From: an uncultured bacterium
GTDB taxonomy: Bacteria > Planctomycetota > UBA1135 > GCA-002686595
DNA length: 5,711 bases
Direction of reading: 5' to 3'
Assembly: GCA_902826945.1 (NCBI GenBank)
Contig: CADEGS010000111.1
Coordinates: forward strand, 1 to 5,711
Shown: positions 1-5,711 of the stretch, piece by piece
How positions within the stretch are numbered: position 1 is the first letter of the stretch
How the letters are laid out: the number at the start of each line of letters is the position of its first letter
The notes under the pieces: model-generated
What the model was told of the DNA's origin: nothing
Seen by the model: the letters and a program-made list of their open reading frames with translations, nothing else
Databases searched by the model: none
Position numbers and translations under genes: made by a program

Positions 1-346
1 GGGGGAACAACGCGGCGGGGAGCCCCTCGCCGGGCTGGCGCGCCGGGGCGGGCGAAAGCGGCGCGCGCTCCTCCTCGCCGCGCGCCAGCAGGAACGCGAG
101 CGCGGCCAGCGCGGCCGCGAGGAGCGTCAGGCGCCGCGCCAGGTCGGCGCGCTCGCCGAGGAGGTCGAAGGCGCGCCCGACGAGGAGCTCGGCGCTGTTG
201 CGCGGCGCGCCGCCGGCGATGCCCCACTCGTAGGCCGCGAACAGCGGCAGGCTGGCGAGGAAGGCGCCGGCCAGGCCGTGCGGCCCGAACTCGAGCGGCT
301 CGCGCGGACTTGCGGGCGCCGGGCGGCGGGGACGGCGCGCGCTCAT
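1..346 (-). CDS. Partial membrane protein, possibly CPBP-family intramembrane protease (N-terminus only)
   Basis: This is an open frame of 115 codons running off the left edge, so only the N-terminus is visible. Its ATG (344-346) overlaps the TGA of the upstream methyltransferase gene in an ATGA arrangement, which suggests translational coupling; no Shine-Dalgarno motif is visible. The protein starts with an Arg/Pro-rich cytoplasmic tail (residues 1-20). A first hydrophobic segment follows (about 24-46, containing LPLFAAYEWG), then a polar stretch with an RN pair at 49-50. A second, Ala/Leu-rich membrane segment lies at about 72-88, followed by a charged, Pro-rich linker. From memory, a first helix ending in YE-x-G and followed by RN and a second helix is typical of the N-terminus of some CPBP (Abi/CAAX-type) glutamic intramembrane proteases. 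The diagnostic EExxxR and HxxxB motifs would lie outside the window, so the family call is tentative; that it is a membrane protein is much safer. Confidence 0.5.
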   Translation of the reverse strand, partial: MSARRPRRPAPASPREPLEFGPHGLAGAFLASLPLFAAYEWGIAGGAPRNSAELLVGRAFDLLGERADLARRLTLLAAALAALAFLLARGEEERAPLSPAPARQPGEGLPAALFP

Positions 347-1041
347 GGGCGCGCGGGGACGCGCCCCCACGAGAGGCAGGCGATCCCGCCGGTGAGCAGC
401 CGGAAGCCGCAGCGCTCGAGCCCGGCGGCCTCCATCTCCGCCTGCAGCGCGGCGGGCGAGGGCCAGGCGAGCACCGTGCGCGGCAGGTAGGCGTAGGCCC
501 CGCCGTCGCCCGAGACGCGCCCGCCGATGGCCGGCAGGACGCGCGTGAAGTAGAGGCGGTACAGACCCCTCAGGACGCGCCCGCGCGGCATGCTGAACTC
601 GAGCACGAGCACCAGGCCGCCGGGGCGCACGACGCGCGCGAGCTCGGCCAGCGCCGCTCCGCGCTCGGCCACGTTGCGCAGGCCGAAGGCGACGCTCGCC
701 ACGTCCGCGCGACCGCCGGCGAGCGGCAGGCGCTGCGCGTCGCCCTCGACCAGGAGCAGCGCTCCGCCGCCGGCGCGCGCCTGCTTCTCGCGCGCGCGCG
801 CCAGCATGGCCGGCGTGAAGTCCACGCCGACCACGCGCGCGCCGCGCGCCGCGAAGGCGAGCGCCAGGTCGCCCGTGCCGCAGCAGGCGTCCACGACCGT
901 GCGCCCGGCGAGCTCGCCGGCCTGCTCGAGCGCGCGCCGCCGCCAGCGCCGGTCGATGCCGGCGGAGAGCAGGCGGTTCAGGAGGTCGTAGCGGCGCGCG
1001 ATGCGCCCGAACATCGCGCGGACCTGGGCGGGATCGGGCAT
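343..1041 (-). CDS. ubiE/menG: Demethylmenaquinone / 2-polyprenyl-benzoquinol C-methyltransferase (UbiE/MenG)
   Basis: The product is a cytoplasmic SAM-dependent methyltransferase that adds the ring C-methyl group to demethylmenaquinone or to the ubiquinone precursor, near the end of respiratory quinone synthesis. It has 232 residues, the usual length for the family. Visible signatures are the N-terminal block VRAMFGRIARRYDLLNRLLS (7-26) typical of UbiE, SAM motif I VVDACCGTGDLAL (49-61), the acidic end of strand 2 in VGVDFT (71-76), and GDAQRLP (100-106). Further on come the family motif SVAFGLRNV (116-124), RPGG (139-142), LEFS (148-151), the YLPRTV segment (185-190) and a C-terminal LTGGI block (216-220). 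The ATG at 1039-1041 is the only sensible start because the conserved block begins seven residues in; no clear ribosome binding site precedes it. The gene overlaps the downstream membrane-protein gene by 4 bases. Whether the cell makes menaquinone or ubiquinone cannot be decided from this sequence. Confidence 0.94.
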   Translation of the reverse strand: MPDPAQVRAMFGRIARRYDLLNRLLSAGIDRRWRRRALEQAGELAGRTVVDACCGTGDLALAFAARGARVVGVDFTPAMLARAREKQARAGGGALLLVEGDAQRLPLAGGRADVASVAFGLRNVAERGAALAELARVVRPGGLVLVLEFSMPRGRVLRGLYRLYFTRVLPAIGGRVSGDGGAYAYLPRTVLAWPSPAALQAEMEAAGLERCGFRLLTGGIACLSWGRVPARP

Positions 1042-1091
1042 GGCGGAGCGCGCTCGCGGCGCAGCGTATCCCGGGCCCGCACCGAAGCCGA

Positions 1092-1132
1092 GCGGCGGAG
1101 CCGGCCTCCCCGCGGGAGCCCGGCTCCGCCGC
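1092..1132 (-). terminator. Strong GC-rich hairpin, probable terminator of the lipoprotein gene
   Basis: The arms 1092-1104 and 1120-1132 are perfectly complementary over 13 base pairs (gcggcggagccgg with ccggctccgccgc). After one C-C mismatch the stem continues with 5 more pairs (1106-1110 with 1114-1118) around a 3-base loop. It begins about 20 bases beyond the TAG stop (1153-1155) of the minus-strand lipoprotein gene, the usual place for a terminator. No T-run follows in the minus-strand direction, so it is not a canonical intrinsic terminator. It could instead act as a pause or mRNA-stabilising structure, or work with Rho. Confidence 0.6.
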
Positions 1133-1152
1133 CTGGCGCGGACCGCCTCCGG

Positions 1153-4100
1153 CTACTGCCGGAAGTAGTCCATCACGAACGCCACGCCCGAGGCCTGGAT
1201 CGACTGCACGCCCGTGTCGAAGGGGTTCGTGTCGAAGCGCAGCGAGCCGCCTTCCAGGTCGATCACGTCGACCACGCCGCTCCCCTCGCGCGAGTTGGGC
1301 ACGGCCACGAACATGAAGCGCGGCGTGTTCGCCGACTGGAACGTGCCCGCGTTGCCCTTGACGAGCGACTTGCCGTTGACGTTCGTCGGGAAGCCCGCGG
1401 AGTAGGGCGTCGAGAAGTTCGTCAGCGCCGAGCGGTTGCGCTGGTTGTCGAACGCGAGGTCCACCGGCACGCCGGTGAGCTGGTCGCTGCCGATCGACGA
1501 CGCGATCGAGAACCCGAGGTCGCGCAGGTTGGGCGTGCCGAACGAGCCCGGGTCGAGCGACACCTGACCCTGGGCGGCGGTCGTGAGCGCCACGTTCGTG
1601 ACCGCCCCGCCCGGCAGGCCGGTCGGCTGGCCGTTCAGGCTCAGCTGGTTCTCGTGCGCGATCCACACGGCCGAGTTCAGGTTGCGGTGGTCGGGCTGGA
1701 TGGCCTTCGGCCGCTGGAAGGTGAACGGCAGGCGCCCGACGACGTCGTCGAAGCCCCATCCCTGGATGCCGTCGGGGCCGGACTCGAATACGGCCACCGA
1801 GTTGTCGGCGTTCAGGATGTAGGCCAGGTAGACGTTGCGCGAGAAGCCCAGGCCGGGGAGCTGGCGCGGCGTGATCGCGACCTCGAACGGGCCCTGGAGC
1901 TGGTTCTGGACGCGCTTGCGCTCCTCGAGGTTCAGGGCCGAGAGGATCGAGAGCGTGCTCTCGAGCTGGTTGCACACCAGGATGTCCTCGTTGCCCGGAT
2001 CCCAGGCGATGCCGGTCGGGCCGCGGCCGACGCGCGTGCTCTTCACCACCTTGTGGAAGGTGGCCGAGCTCGGATCCACGTCGATGAACGAGACCAGGTC
2101 CGCGCCCTGGTTCGAGACCGCCAGGAGGTCCAGGTCGGGCGACATCGCGAGCGACGTCGGGTCGGGCAGCGAGATCCGCTCCACGACGAAGAAGCGGTTC
2201 GAGTTGTAGACCACGATCTCGCCGCCCTGACGGTCCACCACGTACAGGAACTGCCCGATCTGCTGGCGCATGATGTACTGCGCGCAGGTGCCCACGCCCT
2301 GGAGCGGCGGACGCGATGGCCCGAGGAAGAACATGTTCTGCTCGCGCGCCAGCAGGCCGTCGGGGGGCGTCTCCGTCGACGGGCGGCCGAGCGGGAGCTG
2401 GCCGGGCTTGAGCAGCTGCTCCAGACCGACGCCGATGACGCCGCCCGTCGTCGTGACCCCGACCCCGTTGTCCACCGAGGAGGGCTCCTGGCCGCCGATC
2501 AGCGGCGCCAGGCAGAGCGGCGGGAAGATCAGGGGCGGCGGGTTGGGGTGCGGCGCGAACGAGACCAGGTTCTCGCCGCCCGTGACGATCTTGATGATGT
2601 TCAGGGCCGCGCTCGTGCCCGCCGGCGCCAGCGTGTTCGTGTCGCCCGCGGCGATCTGCAGCACCTTGAGGCCGATGCCCGCGCACAGGTTGCCCCCGCC
2701 CGCCTGGCAGCCGAAGGGCGCGGCGTTGTTGAACACGCCGTCGAGCGAGTGCCCGAGCGCCATGTCGCCCGCGGACTCGAGCACCGGGAAGCCGGCCACG
2801 ACGTCCCCCAGCGAGCTGTCCTTGGCCAGCGTGAACACGCCCGGCGAGCCGCCGTCGAACGTGCAGTGGCCCTCGGTCAGCGGCGGGAAGATCGCCGCGC
2901 CCTGGAGCTGGACGTTCGGGTTGTTCGGGTAGTTCGTGTTCCCCTCGAGGATGCGGTGGGCCGGGTCGAACGTCGGGTTGCCCGTGCCGGCGCCGAAGCC
3001 GTTCAGGTCGATCACCGACAGTCCCGGCTGGCTCCCGCCGCGGGCGATGTAGACGGCATCGGGGGCCACGGGCGCGTTCACGAGCCCCGGCGCCTGCGCC
3101 GTGCGGAAGAACGTCGAGGCGTCGCGCGTGTTGACCGTCTGGCGCAGGTCGCGGAACTGCCCGGTGCGGATCGCGATGTCGATCTGGCTGAAGTTGCCGC
3201 ACGAGGCCTGCACGCCCGCCGGCGCCGAGCCGGGGAAGGTGTAGCTCGGGATCAGGACGAGGGTCGAGAGGTCGAAGACCGAGGGGACCTGGACGGCGAA
3301 CGGGACCTCGACGCGCGCCGTCTGCGGCCCGAACGCGAGCTGGATGCCCGCGCCCAGGCTGGGCGGCGTGCCGTCGTCGAGGTCGCCGACGCTGAGCGGC
3401 TGCACGGGCTCGGTGAAGCGCACGCGCAGGGTCGTGTCCGGATCGACGTCGATGTCGCCGTTGCCCGGGACGACGTCCGGCAGGCCGGTGCCCGCGATGG
3501 CGACCTCCGGCGGCGCGCCGTCGGAGCCGACCGCCGAGGACGCGAAGGCCTCGTAGGCCAGGCGGCGATTCGACGTGCTGCGCACCTCGCGCGTCATGCG
3601 CATGCCGATCTGCCTGCCCGCGGGGAACGTCTCGTGCGTGGCGAGGTTGCCGTCGGTGTCGACGACGAACAGGAACGTGCGCGGATCGACCAGGTCGCGG
3701 ATGCCGCCGAAGGTGCTGGCGCTCTGCGTGCCCGGGAAGCCGACCGCCTCGGGGATCAGCGCGCTGACCGTCGGTCCGTTCGGGCCGTCCACGAGCTCGA
3801 CCCAGCGCTCGAACTCGAGATCGCCGGGGTTGTCGGGATCGAGGTCGGGACCGTAGCTCGAGCCCCCGATGAAGGCGCGCCCCTGGACGGGCTCCGTCTT
3901 GTTCAGGCCCGGGTCGTAGGCGAGGACCTGGATCGTCCCCTTCAGGCTGCTCGCGAAGACCGCGCCCGCGGCCGGCTCGAGCACCGAGTCCACGTCCAGC
4001 GGCTGGCGGAAGCGCACGTAGAGGAAGTGGTTGCCGGGCTCGCCGTTCGGGAGCTGCGCGGTCGCCTGCCACAGGATCGGGGGCAGCACGGGATTGTCCG

Positions 4101-4335
4101 CCGTGACGTTCCCGTACAGGTCGTCCTGGGTGCGGATCTCGATCAGGTTCGTCGTCGGCTGGCCCTGCGCGTCCGCCCGGAAGATCGAGTGCGGCAGGAG
4201 CTTGCCGAAGCCGTTCGAGGCGACCTCGACCTGCATGCCGCCGGCGCCGCCGCCGCTCGCCGACGAGCCTCCGCCTCCGCAGGCGATCGTGAGGAGCAGG
4301 GGTGCGCTCGAGGCCAGGGCCAGGCTCTTGTTCAT
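1153..4335 (-). CDS. Large predicted lipoprotein with Ig-like regions and a YncE/YVTN-like beta-propeller region
   Basis: I do not recognise a named gene. The product is 1060 residues and is predicted to be exported. It has a short positive N-terminus (MNKS), a hydrophobic core and LLLTIAC, with Cys19 as the likely lipidated residue; the Thr at -3 departs from the usual lipobox. A Gly/Ser tether follows (20-33). Residues about 75-240 and 273-410 contain strand-rich segments such as FLYVRFRQPLDVDSVL and VDPDTTLRVRFTEPVQPLSV, which resemble bacterial Ig-like (SbsA-type) domains. Propeller-like blades appear at about 425-445 (VYIARGGSQPGLSVIDLNGF), most clearly at 690-890 (FLYVVDRQGGEIVVYN; SLAMSPDLDLLAVSN; GIAWDPGNEDILVCN), and at the C-terminus (FMFVAVPN, VVDVIDLEGG). 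At least seven Cys in the mature part might form disulphides. The start is ATG 4333-4335, because a longer version from TTG at 4440 would put an Arg-rich stretch before the signal peptide. No Shine-Dalgarno motif is seen. A structural or ligand-binding cell-surface role is inference, and no catalytic motif is evident. Confidence 0.88.
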   Translation of the reverse strand: MNKSLALASSAPLLLTIACGGGGSSASGGGAGGMQVEVASNGFGKLLPHSIFRADAQGQPTTNLIEIRTQDDLYGNVTADNPVLPPILWQATAQLPNGEPGNHFLYVRFRQPLDVDSVLEPAAGAVFASSLKGTIQVLAYDPGLNKTEPVQGRAFIGGSSYGPDLDPDNPGDLEFERWVELVDGPNGPTVSALIPEAVGFPGTQSASTFGGIRDLVDPRTFLFVVDTDGNLATHETFPAGRQIGMRMTREVRSTSNRRLAYEAFASSAVGSDGAPPEVAIAGTGLPDVVPGNGDIDVDPDTTLRVRFTEPVQPLSVGDLDDGTPPSLGAGIQLAFGPQTARVEVPFAVQVPSVFDLSTLVLIPSYTFPGSAPAGVQASCGNFSQIDIAIRTGQFRDLRQTVNTRDASTFFRTAQAPGLVNAPVAPDAVYIARGGSQPGLSVIDLNGFGAGTGNPTFDPAHRILEGNTNYPNNPNVQLQGAAIFPPLTEGHCTFDGGSPGVFTLAKDSSLGDVVAGFPVLESAGDMALGHSLDGVFNNAAPFGCQAGGGNLCAGIGLKVLQIAAGDTNTLAPAGTSAALNIIKIVTGGENLVSFAPHPNPPPLIFPPLCLAPLIGGQEPSSVDNGVGVTTTGGVIGVGLEQLLKPGQLPLGRPSTETPPDGLLAREQNMFFLGPSRPPLQGVGTCAQYIMRQQIGQFLYVVDRQGGEIVVYNSNRFFVVERISLPDPTSLAMSPDLDLLAVSNQGADLVSFIDVDPSSATFHKVVKSTRVGRGPTGIAWDPGNEDILVCNQLESTLSILSALNLEERKRVQNQLQGPFEVAITPRQLPGLGFSRNVYLAYILNADNSVAVFESGPDGIQGWGFDDVVGRLPFTFQRPKAIQPDHRNLNSAVWIAHENQLSLNGQPTGLPGGAVTNVALTTAAQGQVSLDPGSFGTPNLRDLGFSIASSIGSDQLTGVPVDLAFDNQRNRSALTNFSTPYSAGFPTNVNGKSLVKGNAGTFQSANTPRFMFVAVPNSREGSGVVDVIDLEGGSLRFDTNPFDTGVQSIQASGVAFVMDYFRQ
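4258..4335 (-). other. Lipoprotein signal peptide, lipobox and glycine-rich tether
   Basis: These codons cover the first 26 residues of the large lipoprotein: n-region MNKS, hydrophobic core LALASSAPLLL, cleavage region TIA before Cys19 (codon at 4279-4281), then the Gly/Ser run typical of a flexible tether to the membrane anchor. Ser residues, not Asp, follow the Cys, so no inner-membrane retention signal of the E. coli type is seen. Thr at -3 is off consensus, so lipidation is likely but not certain. Confidence 0.75.
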
Positions 4336-4513
4336 CGGTCGGAGAAGGGGCAGGGGGTCGGGTCGGCGTCGCCGCGCGCGGCGCGGCGGGCGCGAGAGTA
4401 AGGAAGCGCGGGCGCGAACGCGCGCCCCTCCCGATGGCAAGGAGAGGGCGGGCTTGGGCCCGCAGCGCTGGGCTCAAGCGCCGTGCCGCGCTCCGCAGGA
4501 GAAGCGGACGGAG

Positions 4514-4529
4514 AGGCGCCAAGGCACCT
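4514..4529 (-). other. Small hairpin in the lipoprotein leader direction
   Basis: Read on the minus strand this is AGGTGCC-TT-GGCGCCT, a 7-bp stem including one U-G wobble, or equivalently a 6-bp stem closed by a CUUG tetraloop. On the plus strand the wobble becomes a C-A mismatch, so the structure favours a minus-strand transcript, that is, the lipoprotein leader. Function unknown. Confidence 0.35.
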
Positions 4530-4557
4530 TAACCTCGCTCTACCAGGCAGTTACAGA
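4529..4557 (+). promoter_or_regulatory. Weak candidate sigma70-like promoter reading toward ruvB
   Basis: TTAACC (4529-4534) matches the -35 consensus at four of six positions and is separated by 17 bases from TACAGA (4552-4557), a poor -10 match (three of six). The support is the correct spacing and the position inside the only AT-richer patch of the intergenic region. It would give a ruvB leader of roughly 170 bases containing the hairpin at 4562-4589. The same patch could equally serve the opposite strand. Treat as a guess. Confidence 0.2.
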
Positions 4558-4561
4558 ACGA

Positions 4562-4589
4562 TTCCCGGCCGCTTGCGGGCGGCCGGGGA
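4562..4589. other. Strong hairpin in the divergent intergenic region
   Basis: The arms cccggccgc (4564-4572) and gcggccggg (4579-4587) pair perfectly over 9 bp around a 6-base loop. On the plus strand the stem extends by a T-G wobble and a T-A pair to 4562/4589. It lies at the right border of the AT-richer patch and would sit in the 5' leader of ruvB if transcription starts there. No T-run follows on the plus strand, so it does not look like an intrinsic terminator. It could be a leader structure or an operator-like inverted repeat. Confidence 0.45.
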
Positions 4590-4731
4590 AGCGCGCGACC
4601 GCTCCTCGGACGTGCGGAGCCGCACGCGGTTGCAGGGCGTCCCGGAATCCGCGCGGCCGAGTCTAGGAAGGCGCCCCGGGGAGTCAACCGGCCCGGCCGC
4701 CCCCGCGTTGGGAGCGGGCCGGCACGAGGCT

Positions 4732-5711
4732 ATGCTCCGGCCGGTGCCGCCTCCCGAGCCGATCCTGAACCCCGACGCCTTCGCCGGCCTGGACGCGCCG
4801 GCCCGGCTGAGCTCCCCCGCTCCCAGCGCGCCGGAGCGCGAGTTCGAGAACTCGCTCCGCCCGCGCGCCCTGGGCGAGTTCGTCGGCCAGGGACGCGTGG
4901 TCGAGAACCTGCGCATCGCGCTGCAGGCGGCGCAGGGGCGCGGCGAGGCGCTCGAGCACGCGCTCCTGTGCGGCCCGCCCGGCCTGGGCAAGACGAGCCT
5001 GGCGCGCATCCTGGCGGGCGAGCTCGGCGTGCGCCTGCACACGACCACCGGCCCGGCGCTCGAGCGCCCGCGCGACCTGATCGGGATCCTGACGCAGCTC
5101 CAGGAGCGCGACGTGCTGTTCGTCGACGAGATCCACCGCGTCCCCGCCGCGGTCGAGGAGTACCTCTACTCCGCGATGGAGGACTTCAGCGTGGACTTCA
5201 CGCTCGACCAGGGTCCGAACGCGCGCGTGCTGCCGCTCGCGCTGGCGCGCTTCACGCTGGTCGGCGCGACGACGCGCGAGGGACTGCTCTCGGCGCCCTT
5301 CCGCGGCCGCTTCGGCCTGATCGAGCGGCTGGAGCCCTACCCGCCCGCGGACCTCGAGCGCATCGTGCAGCGCTCGGCCGCGATCCTCGGCCTGGGCCTC
5401 GCGCCCGGCGCGGCGACGCTGCTCGCCGAGCGCAGCCGCGGCACGCCGCGCGTCGCGAACCGCCTGCTGCGCCGCGCGCGCGACCTGGCGCAGGTCGCGG
5501 GCGCACGCGTGCTCGACGAGGCGCTGGCCGCCGACGCGCTGGCGCGCCTGGGGATCGACGAGCGCGGCCTCGAGGAGGTCGATCGGCGCGTGCTGCGCTC
5601 GCTCTTGCAGTCGGGCGGCGAACCGGTGGGACTGAAGACGATCGCGGCCGCGGTCGGCGAGAGCGAGGACACGATCGAGGACGTGGTCGAGCCGCACCTC
5701 CTGCGCCACGG
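4732..5711 (+). CDS. ruvB: Holliday junction branch-migration helicase RuvB (C-terminus cut by window edge)
   Basis: RuvB is the AAA+ ATPase that, as a hexamer loaded by RuvA, drives branch migration of Holliday junctions in recombinational repair. The window holds 326 codons. Visible features are the start of the conserved core, FENSLRPRALGEFVGQ (38-53), Walker A GPPGLGKT (81-88), Walker B VLFVDEIH (128-135), VEEYLYSAMEDF (141-152) and sensor 1 GATTR (178-182). Next come the arginine-finger block SAPFRGRFG (187-195, finger probably Arg191), sensor 2 GTPRVANRLL (237-246), and the winged-helix part with GLDE-like GLEEVD (279-284), EPVGLKTIAAAVGE (297-310) and TIEDVVEPHLL (314-324). Roughly 20 C-terminal residues, including the usual LQRTPRGR segment, lie beyond the edge. 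ATG 4732 is chosen because it gives a normal 30-40 residue N-terminal lead; a GAGG (4726-4729) lies only 2 bases upstream, closer than a normal binding site, so initiation is not well defined. GTG 4744 is an alternative. No ruvA lies directly upstream. Confidence 0.95.
   Translation, partial: MLRPVPPPEPILNPDAFAGLDAPARLSSPAPSAPEREFENSLRPRALGEFVGQGRVVENLRIALQAAQGRGEALEHALLCGPPGLGKTSLARILAGELGVRLHTTTGPALERPRDLIGILTQLQERDVLFVDEIHRVPAAVEEYLYSAMEDFSVDFTLDQGPNARVLPLALARFTLVGATTREGLLSAPFRGRFGLIERLEPYPPADLERIVQRSAAILGLGLAPGAATLLAERSRGTPRVANRLLRRARDLAQVAGARVLDEALAADALARLGIDERGLEEVDRRVLRSLLQSGGEPVGLKTIAAAVGESEDTIEDVVEPHLLRH

Larger units (their letters stand above)
4336..4731. promoter_or_regulatory. 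Divergent intergenic region between the lipoprotein gene and ruvB
   Basis: These 396 bases separate two start codons that read away from each other, so promoters for both genes should lie here. I see no convincing protein gene, tRNA or known RNA in it. The sequence is GC-rich except for a patch at about 4525-4563 that is close to 50 percent GC and is the most likely promoter site. Several short perfect hairpins occur: 4410-4427 (7 bp), 4448-4463 (6 bp, TTGG loop), 4465-4481 (5 bp), 4611-4626 (6 bp, GAGC loop) and 4688-4722 (8 bp). Stems this short are common by chance at this GC content. Two stronger ones are listed separately. Confidence 0.55.

Noticed and set aside
310..4401. 1363-residue plus-strand reading frame
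   Set aside because: It is codon-register antisense of ubiE and the lipoprotein gene, has a low-complexity Arg/Ala/Glu/Asp composition, no recognisable domain and no plausible start context.
4336..4440. N-terminal extension of the lipoprotein from a TTG at 4440
   Set aside because: It would place 35 Arg/Pro-rich residues before a good lipoprotein signal peptide starting MNKSLAL; ATG 4333-4335 fits much better.
4520..4590. Possible tRNA, suggested by TGGTAGAGC on the minus strand
   Set aside because: The string resembles a D-arm, but no anticodon stem, T-arm (GGTTCGA-type) or acceptor stem could be built around it.
4031..4666. 211-residue plus-strand frame crossing the lipoprotein N-terminus and the intergenic region
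   Set aside because: Its first half is a shadow of the lipoprotein gene, the rest is Arg-rich low-complexity translation of GC-rich DNA, and no ribosome binding site is present.
4336..4731. Possible SRP RNA, RNase P RNA or tmRNA in the intergenic region
   Set aside because: None of the conserved core strings of these RNAs was found on either strand.
4551..5048. 165-residue minus-strand frame overlapping the start of ruvB
   Set aside because: It lies mostly antisense to well-conserved RuvB sequence and has no recognisable domain.
4684..5709. 341-residue minus-strand reading frame
   Set aside because: It is the exact antisense register of ruvB, whose motifs are unambiguous on the plus strand; the composition is again Arg/Ala-rich without domains.

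Overview
The window is very GC-rich (judged by eye at around 70 percent). Its codons almost completely avoid TTA, CTA and TCA, and it carries ordinary bacterial housekeeping genes. A long exported lipoprotein indicates a cell with an outer surface of Gram-negative type. The gene set would fit a high-GC lineage such as Planctomycetota or another little-cultured phylum. That placement is inference from protein style only; no rRNA or other phylogenetic marker is present to settle it.

Layout, left to right. Positions 1-346 (minus strand) hold the N-terminal 115 codons of a small membrane protein cut by the window edge, most like the N-terminus of CPBP-type intramembrane proteases. It overlaps by 4 bases (ATGA) the end of a complete ubiE/menG quinone C-methyltransferase at 343-1041 (minus). 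A 111-base gap follows, containing a very strong hairpin at 1092-1132 that probably terminates the next minus-strand gene. That gene (1153-4335, minus) encodes a predicted lipoprotein of 1060 residues with a Gly/Ser tether, two regions resembling bacterial Ig-like domains, and a C-terminal YncE/YVTN-like beta-propeller region. A divergent intergenic stretch (4336-4731) is rich in short hairpins and has one AT-richer patch. From 4732 to the right edge (plus) lies ruvB, the Holliday-junction branch-migration ATPase, missing only about its last 20 residues.

The genes do not form one pathway. The methyltransferase and the membrane protein look like a translationally coupled pair. The lipoprotein is a separate transcription unit read divergently from ruvB. 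No ruvA or ruvC lies directly upstream of ruvB, so it is not in the classical ruvCAB order on that side.

I found no CRISPR array, insertion sequence, tRNA or rRNA, and no clear sign of a new defence or mobile system. The most unusual items are the large lipoprotein of unknown role and the structured divergent leader region. The very long reading frames opposite the real genes are explained by codon bias.
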